Part shown: one piece after another, positions 33,582 through 46,026 of the stretch
Layout: the number at the start of each line of letters is the position of its first letter
Numbering within the stretch: position 1 is the first letter of the stretch
NCBI GenBank assembly: GCA_900291925.1
Contig: UWYS01000019.1
Location: 1 to 64,000, forward strand
Length of the DNA: 64,000 nucleotides
Direction: 5' to 3'
Source of the DNA: Thecaphora thlaspeos
Taxonomy: Eukaryota > Basidiomycota > Ustilaginomycetes > Urocystidales > Glomosporiaceae
Notes under the pieces: model-generated
The model's database searches: none
Seen by the model: only the letters and a program-made list of their open reading frames with translations
Told to the model about the DNA's origin: nothing
Translations under genes and position numbers: made by a program

Positions 33582-35037
33582 GAACGGGCGGAGAAAGCCG
33601 AGGGGCGGGCCGTATCGATAGGGAGAGGATGTGGTGGCCGGGGGCAGGGGCGGGGCAGAGGCGCGGAAGGATGCATCGATCGGATCGAGAGGAGGAGGCG
33701 CGTTTGGAGGCAGAGACGGGGCGTCGTCAGCAAAGGAGCTCGTAGCAAGTGTCGTATGTGCGCACCAGACCGCCCACGAGACGGAGCTGGGCTGCACAGT
33801 ACTACGGCTGCGCTGGCATGCACAGCGGCGCCAGCCCGTCCGCCGCAAAACGGAAGGAGGGGCTCGCTCGCTCGGCACAGCGACGGAGAAAGGGAAAGCC
33901 CGAAGCAAGCCTGCGGCTTTGCTCGCCCGCCGGAACGGACGAACCAACGAACCAACGAACGACCGACGTGGCTCACCGCGCGCAAAGCTGCCGCTACTCA
34001 CCCTCCTTTGTCATATCCCGCAGAGATGGCCCGGCTGTCGTCGTGGCCGCCGATTGAGGTGTGAGGTGTATCTGGCCGGCTGAAGGAACAGAGGACGGGA
34101 CGTGTGGGGAGGCGGCCGGCGTTAAAGAGACGAGCCAGCTACAGGCGACGATCTTGCTCGTCCCACGCTGTGGTTTGAGACGGTAGCAGGTGGGTCGATG
34201 GGCCGTTCGGTCTGCGCCGGAAGGTGCGCCGAGTGCTGTGAGGCAAGTCCGGCCGACAGATGATTTCTGGCCGAGACGGCGTCACGGCGAGCTAAGGGTG
34301 AGGTTGTCGGCGCTGGTGATGCTGAGGTGCGTGGGGCGGGGTTGGCAGAGTCCCGATGGTCGTGCGCGGCGCGGGGAGGTTTGCTGTCGATTGACGACGA
34401 TCAAGAAGTGGGCCTGGAGAAATCAGAGCAGGGCCGTGGCGATCCCGGACGCCATCGGGAAGGGGCAGGGAGGAAAGAGCGTGGAGCGACGGCAATGGCG
34501 ATGGCGATGGGCGGCAAGGTGCAGGGCGATGGCGATGGCGATGGAGCGAGGCGAACCGAGGCGAACCGAGGCAGAGCAAGACGAGGCGAGACGAGAAGGG
34601 AAGAGGATAGGAAGAGGACGAGAGAGGGGAAAGGGGAAAGGGGAAAGGGGAAAGGAAGCGTAGCAGAGCAAGCGTCGGTCGCAGGCGGAAAGAAGACGAT
34701 GCAAAGGCAGAAGAGAGAGGTGCCGTCCCGCGAGGCGCCTCCATTTCAGCGCGGCCCAGCCGAAAGCAGCAGCGCCAGGCCAACCAAAAAGAAAAACAGC
34801 CACACCGGCAGCGCAGGGCCCTCGCCCGGAGCCGACACGCTTCGGCACCCCGCCTGCCATCGGAGCGACGCGCGCGGATGGCGGGGACAGTTCTCGCCCG
34901 ACACCTGGCGCGCCTCTCGCTTGCCTCCATGCAAAGGCATGGCGTGGCCTGAGCGGCTCGTGCTGTCTTTGCGACGCACCCGCACGTAGCGCATCTTGTC
35001 GACACGCCTCAACCCGACATCCACCCACTCATCCAAC
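33582..35037. other. Divergent promoter region between the phosphatase-subunit gene and the DUF423 gene
   Basis: These 1.46 kb separate two genes that point away from each other. They contain GGCGAT repeats (about 34495-34545) and GGGGAAA repeats (about 34625-34655). A CACTCACC-like splice donor on the minus strand near 34001 may belong to a 5' leader intron of the phosphatase-subunit gene. No separate gene is supported. Confidence 0.45.
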
Positions 35038-35756
35038 ATGGTCTTCTTCAACATGCTCCACACGTTCGCCTGCGTCTCGGGCGCCATCGGTGTCGGCTTC
35101 GGGTGAGGCTCACATGCTGGACGACGGTTTGTCGCCCTCCCCTTCCGCCTTGCATCTCGTCCATGTTCGCTCGCTGACGCCGTACACCCCTGATCGCTTT
35201 GCGTGCAACCGTCTTTTGCAGCGCCATCGGTGCACACGCCCTCAAGTCTAAGCTCAACGCTTACCGTGCGTGCCCCTCCCCATCGCCCCCCCGTCCTGCC
35301 AACGACGACGTGCTAACTGCCATCGCGCTTCTTTGCTTCTCTCTCGACTGCTCGTCAAACCCCCCCCCCCCTCAACAGAGACGGCTGCCTGGTCCACTGC
35401 GACGCAGTACCAACTCATGCACTCTCTCGCTCTCCTCTACGCCCTCTCCCTCCCCAAAACCGGCGCGGTCGTCGCTGCCAGCTACGCCTTCGCTACCGGC
35501 ATCACGTTCTTCAGCGGCTCCGTAAGTTCCCACCTCCCTCCCTCCCCCTCGCCTTGGAACACCAAGACGACTCTGCTGACGCCGTCGTCGTCCGATGTCG
35601 CACATCCCAATGCAGATCTACGGTCTCTGCCTCACAAAGACCGATAACCCTATTCGAAAAGTGCTCGGTCCCATCACGCCCCTTGGTGGCCTCTCGTTCA
35701 TCGCAGGTTGGATCCTCCTCGCTTACGCAAAGAGACCGCCGTCCCTTCGTCGATGA
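35038..35756 (+). CDS. DUF423/TMEM256 family small membrane protein
   Basis: Joining 35038..35102, 35222..35265, 35379..35521 and 35616..35756 gives 130 aa with consistent phases (2, 1, 0). The family hallmarks are in order: N-terminal hydrophobic segment ending in GAIGAHALKSKL, then TAAWSTATQYQLMHSLALL, a Gly- and Ala-rich membrane helix ending FFSGS, IYGLCLTKT, and the closing LGPITPLGGLSFIAGWILL. Four transmembrane helices are expected. Bacterial relatives (YgdD) and animal TMEM256 share this layout; the function is not established. The length matches the family. Confidence 0.9.
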
Positions 35757-36120
35757 GCCCGTCCCGCCCGTACGCACGTCCACGCTCTAGCAGTCAAGGA
35801 CGGACCACGCACCGCTCAATCTGCAGAACGTGAATTTACGACTGGCTACGTCTGCCTCGGAATCAAGCTCCTTTTGGACGTGAGGATCGCAATGTTTCGT
35901 CGCGCCGAGTTGATCGTATCGCCGCGGCTGTGCTAGCTAGAGGAAGTACTGCTGGCCTTTTGCTTTTTGATATGAAGATGCAGCGAGACACGTTCTTGAC
36001 CGAGGAGCGCTGCCGACGAAGAGAGACGAAGTAGGGACGCGTCACGGCCGGCCTCCTCTAGGCTGATGGGAGCACGCCAGCAACAGAGCGAACCAGCTCT
36101 TTGTCCTTCGGCAGAGGCAC
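35757..36120. other. Convergent 3' region between the DUF423 gene and the Zn2Cys6 gene
   Basis: This 364-bp gap lies between two 3' ends. No gene is seen. A GTGAGT overlapping the stop codon of the Zn2Cys6 gene opens the possibility of an extra 3' exon here. Confidence 0.45.
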
Positions 36121-39100
36121 TCACGTCAGCTGGTCCCACTTCCGCTTTGACGAGCCGGGCAGCTTTGAAGGGGACTTGACCATCCTCGACGGGCCAGGCT
36201 CGTCCGGTAGGAGTCGCGCCGCACCGTCGCCATCGCCGCCGCCGCTGCCGTCGTGCGAGACGCACACAGCGTGATGCGCTTCGACGCAGATGCTAGGGTA
36301 CGAGCGGTCGAACAAAAGGCGAAGCGTCGAGCGATCTGCCGACTGGCTAGTGCTCGTCTCGTACGACCCGAAAGAATAGCAAGCGGGGGCGAAGGCGGAG
36401 ACGGCGCCGTCTGTGAAGCTGGGCAGATCCGAGGGGCACTGCGACGGTGGCTGTGGCCAGGGCCGCGAGGCATGCTGAAAATCGTCCTGTAGAACGGCGC
36501 TCGAGTCGCTCCATCCGGACGAGCATGCTGGGCGCAGCGTGTCGACGTGCCGGCTTCCCTGGATGCCGGACCACTGCCAGTCGCCGGGATGAAACGCCAG
36601 GGACGGGTCCTCGTGCTGCTGGTGATGCTCGCTCGGACAGCAGGAGGCGCCGTCGGCGATCGACATCAAGGTTCCGGGGTCGGCGTTGAAGGCCGTCGCC
36701 GTCAACGACGATGATGTGGGCAGAAGTGGCGGCAACGACATGGCTTGCTGCCACCCGTTATCTTGAATGTGTCTCGACAGGTCCGCCGGTGTCGCTGGCG
36801 CGCTCCAGTTGCTGCTTGTAGGACCAAGTGCGACGTGCAACGGGTCAGAGCGACGCGGAACAGGGTCAGGCAAGTAGGGGGCGGATGCAATGGTCGCGGA
36901 ATCCAGCGACGGCGGCGTCCAGGAGGAGGGCGCCTCCCCTATCTTGGGCCCTTCCGGTGGTGCGGAGCAGGGGCCTCGACGCGAGCCATCTTCGTGCAGG
37001 ACGGCGCCACCCCAGTGCTGAGCATCGCCGAGGTGTGTGGGTGGATTGCTGTGGGTCGTCAAGGCGGCTTGATGGTCCGCAGCGCGGGCGAACGCCTGGT
37101 TGCTCGACGGACCGTCGACTGTCGCCGACGTTGTATGGCCGCTGCTGGTGCGCTGGTTGACGACTAAGTCGGCGGCAGGATTACTGGCTTGGCCGTGCCA
37201 GATCGAGATAAGGCGGTCTAGCAGCAGCGCAAGCCCTGCACACGGCGCGAAGGTGCGGCTCTGTCATGGTGGCGAGTGAAAAGGGTGAACAAACAAAATG
37301 TCAGATGAGTCTGCTCACCCGCAGTCATGGAAGAAAAGGCCAGCGAGCGTTTGAGCGAGTTCGAGCGGGTGGCAATCGTATGACGCACCATGTTATAGAG
37401 TAGAGATAGGCCGCTTTGCAAGCGATCGAGCGATCCCTCCCGATCAATATCGTTGGGATCAGTTCCCGCCTGTTCCTGCCAGACCAGGAAGCTGATCACG
37501 GTAAAGATGTGGGGAGGGAGAAGCTCAAGCAGGTCAGGGGTGCGCGGCTTTGGTAAACTCATGCGACAACAACACTCGGACGCTGACGCACCCTGCGAAA
37601 GCCTCGAAGATCGAAAGGGCGTCGAGTGGCTGGAGGGGCGGCGCCAGATCGACATCCTTCAGCTGCTTGTACAGGTCCATCGAGGTGATGCTGGTGCGCA
37701 GCAGCTGCGCTCCCGAAGCCGGGCTCGGCGGGAGGCAAGCCATCAATGTTCTGCTGCAGAGCTGCGCTTCAATCTGTAGGTCGTAAATGGCCGCTGCGAG
37801 GGATGCGTCGTTGGCGACAATGAGCTGGCCCTCTCGAGACACGCTCTCCAGATCCCGATGCCACTCGATCAGCTCCTGCTTGTACTCGCGAAACGCCCGC
37901 GGAAGGGTCCGTGTGGAGCGGGCCTGGAGCCGCTTGAGGCGATAGCCCAGGATCGCTAGGGCCTCGGCGACGAATTCGGGGTCGGTGCCGATGGCGTGGG
38001 TGTTCAGCAGAGGTGTGGGGGATGGGAGCTGGTAGGAAAAGGCGGGCAAAGGGAATACAGCCCCATTAGCAAGCTTGATGCACTGTAGTGGTCCTCGCTC
38101 GGCGCTGCCAGCCGCGATCCGAGCTATCTCACCTCGATCTCGAGGTCCTCAATTGACCGCTTCGCCGGCTTCCGGTACAGCGACTGGCAGTCTGGCGAGG
38201 CAAGCACGTCTTCACGGCAAGATCAGTATATGAGCAGGGCAACACGAGAGGTATTCCGCAGCGAGATATTCACACTGCTCATAGCAGAAGCAAGACCAGA
38301 AAAGGTGCTGCAAGTCGCAAAGCATTGTGGACGCAAGCGATGTGGGAGGGCCAGAGATCCGGTCAGTTGCAGGCAGAGAAGCGACACCGCGGTGGGCATC
38401 GCGCGCTCGACTCTTCGGGGATGTGGCTCACCTGATCGAGCTTGGCCTGCTCCAGAGAGTTTATTCGGTGTGTGACCATGCTGCGGTGGCCGAAGGCGAC
38501 GAGATCCATGGCGATGCCGCTCGATTCCCAGAGCTCGGGAACGCGGCCGCACGCGCGGGCGATGCTCACCACCAGGAGCCTGATCTGTATGGCTTCGGCG
38601 CTGGCGAACCCGATGTTGTTCAGCTGCTGGCGCTTTCGGAGGTTCGCAGAAGTCTCTGACCGTGTCGATGCCACGAGAAGGAAAAAAGAAAATGGGCCGA
38701 TCGTATCGGGGTGAGCACTTCGGCTGTCGTCGTTGTCGGAGCGGAAGGCCGACCGCGTGGCGATGCTGCGTGCTTCTCGCTCACCCTGCAGCAAATCCTG
38801 TTGGAGAAGACGGGAACTCGAGGTAGGGAAGGGCAGCGTCAGCGCCGCTTCTCTCTCTACTGGGGTGCCTAGAGGCGTCCTTGGCCTGTTTACACACCTT
38901 GGCCACTTCGACGTCCTCAGGGCAGGCGGAGCGATTGAGCGCCGCTCCGAGGCAGCACAGACAAGTCGCGATGCTGAAGCGACGAGGAAGGCTAAGTGTC
39001 AGTAGCTACTGTTGGACGGAGGAGAGAGCGCTTTCCAATCGACGTGCAAGCAAGACGAACCTACTCACACCTTTCGGGCAGCCATCAGTCTCGATTCCTC

Positions 39101-40762
39101 GACGACCACCGTAGCCGGCGATCGGTTCTCGTCGCTGGTGCCCGCCGGTGGCTTATCGGCGCTCGCTTGGCCTCGCTTCGGAGTCTGATCGACCCTGTGG
39201 CCGTCACTGTCGCCATCACGACGAAGCTCTTCTAGCCAAATTTTTAGAGTGCCCCTGTCTCCAAGGTATGGCGTGCGGCACGAAAGGTGGTGAAAGGCGA
39301 GGCACAGCAGCCGAGTTTCGCGCTCTGCAGAAGTTTGAGGAGAAAGAGACGTCCAAGGCTTGGGCGCGCCCGCAGCGCTCCGGCTATCTGGATGGCGCCG
39401 TGAAAGAACCTCGGCGGAGTCCGAAGGTATGCCATTTTCGCCACCGCCGTCTCCCCGGATCGCGACGGCTCGCAGCGAAAGAGTCCTCAAATGTGTGAGC
39501 GCCTCCCAAGCCGTAGCGGAGGCATAGTTCTCAACTGACCCGCTAAGGCGCCCTTCTATGTCACCTTTTGCAAGATCAATGACGGCGGCGCTTATATTAG
39601 TGCCATGCCTGTTGACGCGCTCTAGGTCCATCGACAGGTCGTCCAACGAGCTCCTGCGTGGACGTCAGCATGTCGGTTTAGAGGCAATAGGAAGTCGGCC
39701 TAGTCAGGAATTTGCTGATAGAGACAAGGAGGACGTAGCGCTAGCTCAACGACAACGGAACTCACCAGACAATCTCTTCCGCCCGAGGAAGAGGAACAGC
39801 CATGCTGCTCGAGAGCATGGCGTGTACCTATGTGAAGAGAAAGCCGGAGCGATGCGATGTCCGATGCGAGAAGTCAGTGAAGAGGAAGAAGGAGCGCCCT
39901 TACGGCAGGCTGCTTTCAAGCATCGGGGGACGGAGACCGGAAAGGGCTTACCGACGACAGTATCGCCTGCAAAGCACTGTCTGTGCCCGCAATCGCCGGC
40001 ACCGCGGCTTGGCCTCTTTTGAGCCTCTCGTTCTCAAGTTCGAGGCTCGTGATGCGCCTTAATCCATGGAGCAAGCGAGCAAAGTGTAGGAAAGCATCGC
40101 GGTTCAACAAGAAACAGAGGATGCGTCCAAAGCAAAATGGAAGAGATGCAGCATCGTCAGGATCAGAGGATGATGGCGAGCTTGGCGAGGGAGGATGTGC
40201 TCGCTCACTGCCTCAGCCCCATCATGTAGGCGTCCCCCTCGGGGTACTTGCATTCGAATCCACCCTTTAGGCAACTGCCGCACGGCTGGCCGTTTTGATC
40301 GCAGCGCTGCTTCCTCTGCTTGCAGCGCTCACACGCTCGGAGATTTCGCTTCAACTTGGCAGGGGCCTGCTGCTGCTTTCTTGCAGCCGTGAGATGGTGT
40401 CTGTCGGACGCGATACTGCCGGACGAGGAGGAGGCCTCAGTAGGCAGCTGCACCAGGACTTCTGGCGACTGCCTTGATGGTTCGCTGTCGAGATGACCCT
40501 CACTTGCGCTGCGTGGCGAGCGTGCGAGGCTCATATCGAGACTCGCCTCACGAGGATGGCCGTTGTGTGCTGAGTCGGGAGGTGTGGCCGGTGACCGCTC
40601 GTTTGCTGTCCTGCTCTCGGGAAACATATTCCTGGCTCTGTTCTGTGGTTTAACGGACGGTCGTCGTCCGGCCGTGAAGGCCGAACTTGTTGCGATTGCG
40701 TCGGAAAGACGCCGAGGGACTTGTGTGCGATCCTCTGCGCTTCGAGTGTCTCCGATCGACAT
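36121..40762 (-). CDS. Zn2Cys6 transcription factor with fungal-specific regulatory domain
   Basis: The minus-strand model has twelve exons: 40762..40209, 40057..39952, 39827..39766, 39653..39069, 38973..38898, 38797..38785, 38655..38432, 38307..38274, 38191..38133, 38028..37592, 37491..37319 and 37235..36121. The sum is divisible by three (1145 aa) and every phase matches. The DNA-binding zinc cluster is at residues 144-171 with spacing C-x2-C-x6-C-x6-C-x2-C-x6-C, followed by basic and coiled-coil linker sequence (ITSLELENERLKR). The middle region shows the fungal-specific domain: IATCLCCLGAALNRSACPEDVEVAK, then HLFWSCFCYEQ, then KRSIEDLEIELPSP. The C-terminal about 370 residues are low-complexity. 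Exon 8 and 9 boundaries are the least certain. Target genes cannot be inferred; no metabolic cluster adjoins it. The chosen stop (36121-36123) overlaps a GTGAGT donor, so an alternative C-terminus is possible. Confidence 0.82.
38785..38797 (-). other. 13-nt microexon of the Zn2Cys6 gene
   Basis: The sequence GATTTGCTGCAGG is flanked by acceptor AACAG and donor GTGAGC. Exon 5 ends in phase 0 and exon 7 starts at the second codon base, so exactly one extra base is needed; 13 nt supplies it and yields the join VEVAK-DLLQ-ETSANLRKRQQ. Confidence 0.65.
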
Positions 40763-43700
40763 ACGTCGGCCGTCAAGTTGGATTTTCCTACTGCTCTTCT
40801 TCCTCGTTCTCGCGGTTTCTCCGGCCAGATGGATGAAGAACGATGGTCGGATCGTTGATCCTCACTAAGGTGATGATGTTGGTGGTGTTCGCCGCTGCTG
40901 ACTGAGTGCGGCAGGGCACTATGGGCGTCGGTGGTCTAGGTGGCGACGTGGTAGGGGGGCGGTCGGCTCGCTCCCACGCTCTGGGGCAGCTGTATATATG
41001 TACGCTGGGCGATGTACGAAGGGGTTCTCGAGGGCGTAAAGGCGTTCGACATTGAAGCTGGAGAGAGAGGGGGTTGTCTCGATGTCTGACGTCGCCGGAC
41101 AAGGAAAAGTGTGGCGGTGCTGGACAGCGAGCGGTAGTGTGATCTCAGCGAGGAGGAAGGGTCGAGGGCGGAGGGCAGAGCAAGGGGGATCAGAGAGGGG
41201 TGGGAGTCGAAAGGATGCCGATCGGAGGAAGCAGGATGAGGGCAGGGTTGCTGTGGCGGGAGTCTGAGTTGAAAGAGGTCGTGAAAGAGGGGGTCGAGCT
41301 GTGAGGAAAATGGTGGAAAGGAGCAGGAAGAGGGTGCGTCGCGGCGTCGTAGCTAGGCACGCGCCGCTGCCGTCCATGCCCCGTCGATATGAAGGGCGTC
41401 AATAGATGTAGCACCACTACGGAGGCTTCCAAAATTCGCCACACACGCACCTGTGCCCCTTCAGCGTCTTCCAGGCTTTGAACCCCGTCGCGCTTCTGCT
41501 TGCTCAGGGGGAGGGCAAACAAAGAGAAAAGGACTTCTTCGACGCAGCTTCGTGTTGGCTTTCTTCTCACGTTCCCTCCTCTGTATATCGTTTTGCTCTC
41601 GTCCATGCAGTCTTCAAGCTGAGGCACGGCGCGAACCGTTGCGCGCCTCCTTGCCCTTCTTCTTCATGAAGTCGGCCCGGCCATCACCGTCGTGGCATAG
41701 CGGTGGCGGTCTCATCCCTTTTGACCCTGGTCAGATAGGCTCTGAGTCGCTCGTTGCCCTGGCAGAGGACTGGGAAAGTCGCCTGGCGGAATAAATCGAT
41801 CTGAGCTCCAGTCAAGTCCGAGGTCCCATCCTCGGGCCGACCTTAGCTTGCTTCTTGAAGACATGTCGCACTTTGGAGCATGAGGAGGCCTCCTCCGCCG
41901 CCGTCGACCTTCCATCGAAGGGATGGCTGGACCCTACCTGAGCATAAGGCGAGACACATCGGCGAAAGCTTGATCCAGCGGTACGGGGTGCGTCTCGCGA
42001 AGTGCGCCTCGACTGCGCCCCGGGCTTCATGCCACGCTCTTTCATCGCTACTCGCTGCAACGCTGAGGTTTGCCGACGCCCAGATCAGTCCCCGAGAGAC
42101 TGCAAACGGCATCCAACCCGAGACGCTCTACACTGCGGCTTGCTTGCTGACTGCGCGATGTGGCGTCACCGACGGCCCTCGGAGGGCCTCAGGGATATGT
42201 CGGGTTCCATCCTGATGGCTCCACGGTCAAACTCTTTTGAGCAGCGCTAGGTTGCCCGACCAGCCCCACGAACCTCCTTACGCACTCTACATGACCTGAC
42301 CTGAGTGCGGCATCGCTTCGTCCGACATTTGCTCGCACTACTTGCCCACTCAAGGAAGGGAAGGGGGTGCAGAGCCTTAGCAAGGCGCGCAACGACCTGT
42401 TACCCGTACGGACGAGCCTGAAAAGCCGAAGAGTGCCGCTGGCAGCTGGCTGAGGATCCATCGTTGTCCCTTTGTCAGGTTCGAAGTGCGCGCCGTGTGT
42501 CACAAAGAAGCTGATGCTCGGGCGCCTTAGGAGTCGGTCGCGTTGTTTGCGCCCTCTCATCAGCATAGGCTTGAGCTTATCGATGGCCGAGCTGGGTCCG
42601 GAAGCTAGTCGATCCCCAGCCTGAGGCCCTACCAGAGACGGCATCTGTTGTCAGGTGAGAGACAATCCTCGGTATCGCAGGGCCAGATCCTATCGGCATC
42701 CTCTCTGCGTTCTTGCCGGAGGACCAGGACGACGGAGTTGGGAGGCAGACGGAAAGACGATAAGGGAAAAGGTTCTAGCACATGAAGTCGGTGCTTTTGG
42801 ACGAAATGGTGGACTAGCGACCGAAAAGGTTGAGACGTCGAAAGAGCGTCCGGAATCAAGCTCGAGAGGCGTGGTGGCGTCGCGGTACGGCTTGGTCTTC
42901 TCCTCGCCAGGGCGCGCTTCGGGGAAGGCGTGTCGCTGCCCGTCGCCGGGCTACACCGCAAAAATACAACTCAGGGTGCCCATTTCGACCGTTTTCGGGT
43001 TCGGATTCCTGAGATTCGGGTGGCGTTCGGAGAGAGCAGGGGAGCATTCGATCGAACACCGCATCCACGTCGCTCCGTCTCGAACCGCCGTTGATGTAGC
43101 TCCGTTTCGCCGCGTCCGCCGCTCGGTACGCACAAGAAGGCGATGCAGGCCGCCGTCTGCCTTCGAGCAAGCAGAAGCAAGCGCGACGCAGAGCTAGCCA
43201 GGCACGCTGGCTGGATCGGTAGTCACGCTCTCGGCAGTCTCGGAACGCTCCCCTTCGTTCTTACGCCTCGCTTCCTACGGCTGTCTGTGACTTCTCTGTG
43301 TGTGATGGACACAAGGCAGGCAGGACAGCACGTAGGGGTAGCAGAGGCCTTCAAAGGGCCGCCGCCGAACTCCGGAACGGGCGCTCCGTCAGTGCACCGA
43401 CGACGGTACGGCCGGATGTACCGTCTGCCGACTGTAGCGCCGTACTCCGCGTCGTCGTGCGTTACGCTGTTTGGCTTGTGGACGGGCGAGCTGCTGGTCC
43501 TGTAAAACACCGATGACACGGAAGCAACAGCCGCCGATAATAGCCCCGCCGGGCCGTCCCAACAAATCAACACACTTCTATGCGTTGTCTTCTGCTGTGT
43601 CGTTCTGCCGCGACACTGCCAGCATGGTTTGGAGAACGCGCGATCGAGGACCTCGGCGTGATCCGACCTGGAACGCCACAACGGCGGAAGGCCCGAGCCG

Positions 43701-44140
43701 GCCCTCCGTGTCTCGACGGAGGCTGGATCTCCGACGCGCGTACAAGACCGTTTTGTCATGTCACAAAAAAAAAAAGGGGGGCAAGAGGAATGGGCAGAGC
43801 CTGAAAGGGCCCTGTCCAAGAACACGCCGGAGTAGAGCAAGGCCGCAAGCACGGTGCGGACACGGGTAATGCGGCGGGGATCGGTCGTATCGGGTGCGGT
43901 GTCGAGGCCAGACAGCGCGCATCAGCCTTCTCTCGCTTCAGCGGCGGCGACTGATGGCGATGATCGATCTCACCGCATCTCTCGCAGACACAGGAGTCGC
44001 CCAGTCGACGGGAGATCCGGGGTGTCTTACTTCGGAGCCGACGGCCAGTGGTCGCACAGCTCGACTAGATTGATCGAGGTGCCGTTCGTCCAACACATCT
44101 GTATACTCGACGTCGAGAGCGTTTCGTCGGAGTCTCCTTT
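40763..44140. other. 3.4 kb stretch without a supported gene
   Basis: This region lies upstream of the Zn2Cys6 gene and downstream of the Dabb gene. Frames of up to 200 codons exist on both strands but overlap one another, start at non-ATG codons in many cases and show no domain I recognise. A 12-nt A-run occurs at 43766. The Zn2Cys6 promoter probably lies at about 40.77-41.4 kb. Beyond that I see nothing I can name; decayed coding sequence or non-coding RNA cannot be excluded. Confidence 0.4.
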
Positions 44141-44866
44141 TCAGATCTCGAAGTCGTACGCCAGGACCTCTGCGAAGCGGCAGAGACGGGACAGCAAGAA
44201 CAAGCAGACGGACGGCATCAGTCGACGGCGTCCCGATACAGTCGAGTGCGACTCCACCCATCTATTATACCATGCTCACCGTCAGCGTTGGGCAGAAGCA
44301 CGGTCTTGGAGAAGCTGCAGAGAGAGGGAGCGGACGCAATTGGTCAGCAAAGTATACGAGCAACCAGGCAAGCGAGCGGGCAAGCGATCAGGATGGTTCA
44401 TTAGCGGGTCCCCGATGCGGTGGCAGGGCGCAGCAGTGCCGGGGCTCCCCTCTGGCAACGGCCGATCTCAGAGACATGCAATGGATCGGGGTTGCTGCTC
44501 ACTTCTTGTGCTCCTCGTCGTCCCGGTAGACTTCGTAGTCTTCGCGCGTCTCGAAAAGCGAGTAGAGGCCTGGGATGTGGGATACCGAGCGAGCGAGCGA
44601 TCGTCAGCTCAAGGTACGACATGTCGGTCAGTCGGTGCCCCTGTGACGGGCTCTTCGCAGTAAGCCTTATCTGCGGCGTGGTACTCACCCCAGTTGTAGC
44701 CCTGGGTGCGGCCGGTGTAGGCGGGCGGACCCCACTTGTGGTCCTTGAGCTTCTGGGCGGCGACGGGGACGTTCTTGAGCCCGTTGCACTTGTCCTTGAA
44801 CTCCTCGAAACCGTTTCTGAGGACGGCGTCCTTGACCTGGACTAGCACGATGTGAACGATGGGCAT
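44141..44866 (-). CDS. Stress-responsive A/B barrel (Dabb) domain protein
   Basis: The minus-strand model joins 44866..44689, 44569..44503, 44314..44280 and 44169..44141, giving 102 aa with consistent phases (1, 2, 1). The protein opens with MPIVHIVLVQVK, the first strand of a Dabb ferredoxin-like barrel, continues with FKDKCNGLKNVP, a Gly- and Asn-rich TQGYNWGLYSLFE turn, HKNFSKTVLLPNAD and the closing AYDFEI. The length of about 100 aa is typical. Dabb proteins form dimeric barrels. Some are stress-induced in plants and some act as cyclases or monooxygenases in fungi; the reaction here is unknown. The start is the only ATG that opens the first strand. Confidence 0.88.
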
Positions 44867-45208
44867 GGCGGGCAGGGAGCAGGGGGCGTCTAAATGTGGT
44901 AAATGAGGGAGAGCTGTTGGAGCGAGGAGGATGTGAGTGGGTCAGAAGGTCGGAGGTCGGGCGGGGCGGGCTATCGTTTTTGTCGTGACGAGGTGCGAGG
45001 CGCGGAGAGGTGGGCCCAAGCGGGGCGCGCTCCTCCACATTTCTCCCGCCAGGCCGACGAGAGCGCGACCTATCGGGCGACTGACGACGGGTCGGCGAAA
45101 ATCGAGGCGTGGGAGCGAGGGCCCGGGGGTGACCGTGGCGGCGCGATCTTCAGAAGAAAAAAAGAAAAAAAAAAAAAGGGCCGCTGCTGCTGCTGCTACT
45201 GTGAAATA
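44867..45208. other. Upstream region of the Dabb gene up to the transposon
   Basis: This 342-bp stretch contains a poly-A/G tract (about 45152-45180) and a CTG microsatellite (about 45184-45198) just before the transposon's left TA. No gene is seen. It is the likely Dabb promoter. Confidence 0.5.
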
Positions 45209-45314
45209 TCGCGTTTCCCTAGGAATCCGGCGTCGCTAGGAATCCGGCCGGGAAAAAGCAGACTGTCTACCACCCTCACTACCACCATCACCACCATTGT
45301 TGTCGACAGCTCTA
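45209..45314 (+). repeat. Left terminal inverted repeat
   Basis: This pairs with 46027-46132 in inverted orientation over 106 bp with only a few mismatches (for example at the first base, and A/G differences near the inner end). Confidence 0.9.
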
Positions 45315-45424
45315 CTATCCACCGCATCTCCTGACTGCCCCTGCTGCTCTCTCTCAGCATCCACCAACACATCAATGCGAGTTGTACCACCCACGTCCCA
45401 CCATGCCACCCTCACCTACGCAGC

Positions 45425-45851
45425 AAGTACGACCGCGCACTCGAGAATCAGCGCATGGACGGCGCTCTGCTCGACAACCTCACCGCCTTCTTCAACATCT
45501 TCTGCAGCATGCTGCGCAAGTACAACATTCGGGATCCACTGGTGATCTGGCAGGGCAAGTGGCACCACCTTGGCAACCACCGCCACATAGAGGGACCAGG
45601 CAAAGGCTGCCACTTTGCCGTCTCGCCCAAGGGGTGGACAAGCAACAACTTGGCGCAAGGGCATCAGCAAGACGTCGGTCCACAAGGCCTTTGCTGACGT
45701 TGGCCTCACCTTGCCCGCTGCAGCAGAGAAGGTCCTCGCCAAGCTGCCAGGCTTCAAGCCTCGCAATCAGACCCCGCCGCCAGTCGAGGGCCCCTTTTTC
45801 AACACTCCAACACTCCAACCAACCCAGCTCGCTTTCACAACCTCGCGCTGA
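45425..45851 (+). pseudogene. Internally deleted pogo-like (DDE_1) transposase remnant
   Basis: From 45425 one frame reads KYDRALENQRMDG then FFNIFCSMLRKYNI, like the segment before the first catalytic Asp in fungal pogo-type transposases. It runs straight into VIWQGKWHHLG and a SPKGWTSN block, motifs normally found further along, so intervening sequence is missing. After about 45650 a second frame reads WRKGISKTSVHKAF and FADVGLTLP...VLAKLPG, like the C-terminal region after the DDE domain, ending at 45849-45851. The catalytic core is absent. I infer at least two deletions and a frame change. It cannot encode an active transposase. Confidence 0.6.
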
Positions 45852-46026
45852 GCCTGTCGAGCTTGCCGCCACTGCCTCGGCTTGCTCTCAATCCCGCTTT
45901 GGCCGGACCTCCATTTCAGTGACCTGTACGGCGGCCGTGGTGGACTGGCTGAGCGTTTCTGATGGCCCAATGTATGCAGCAAGTGTCGAAATGGATTGCA
46001 TTGCTTGTCCAGTGCTTGGTACACAA

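Noticed and set aside
33999..34013. Start of the phosphatase-subunit gene at 34001
   Set aside because: The codon there is GTG within a GTGAGT splice donor, not an ATG; the first in-frame ATG is at 33581.
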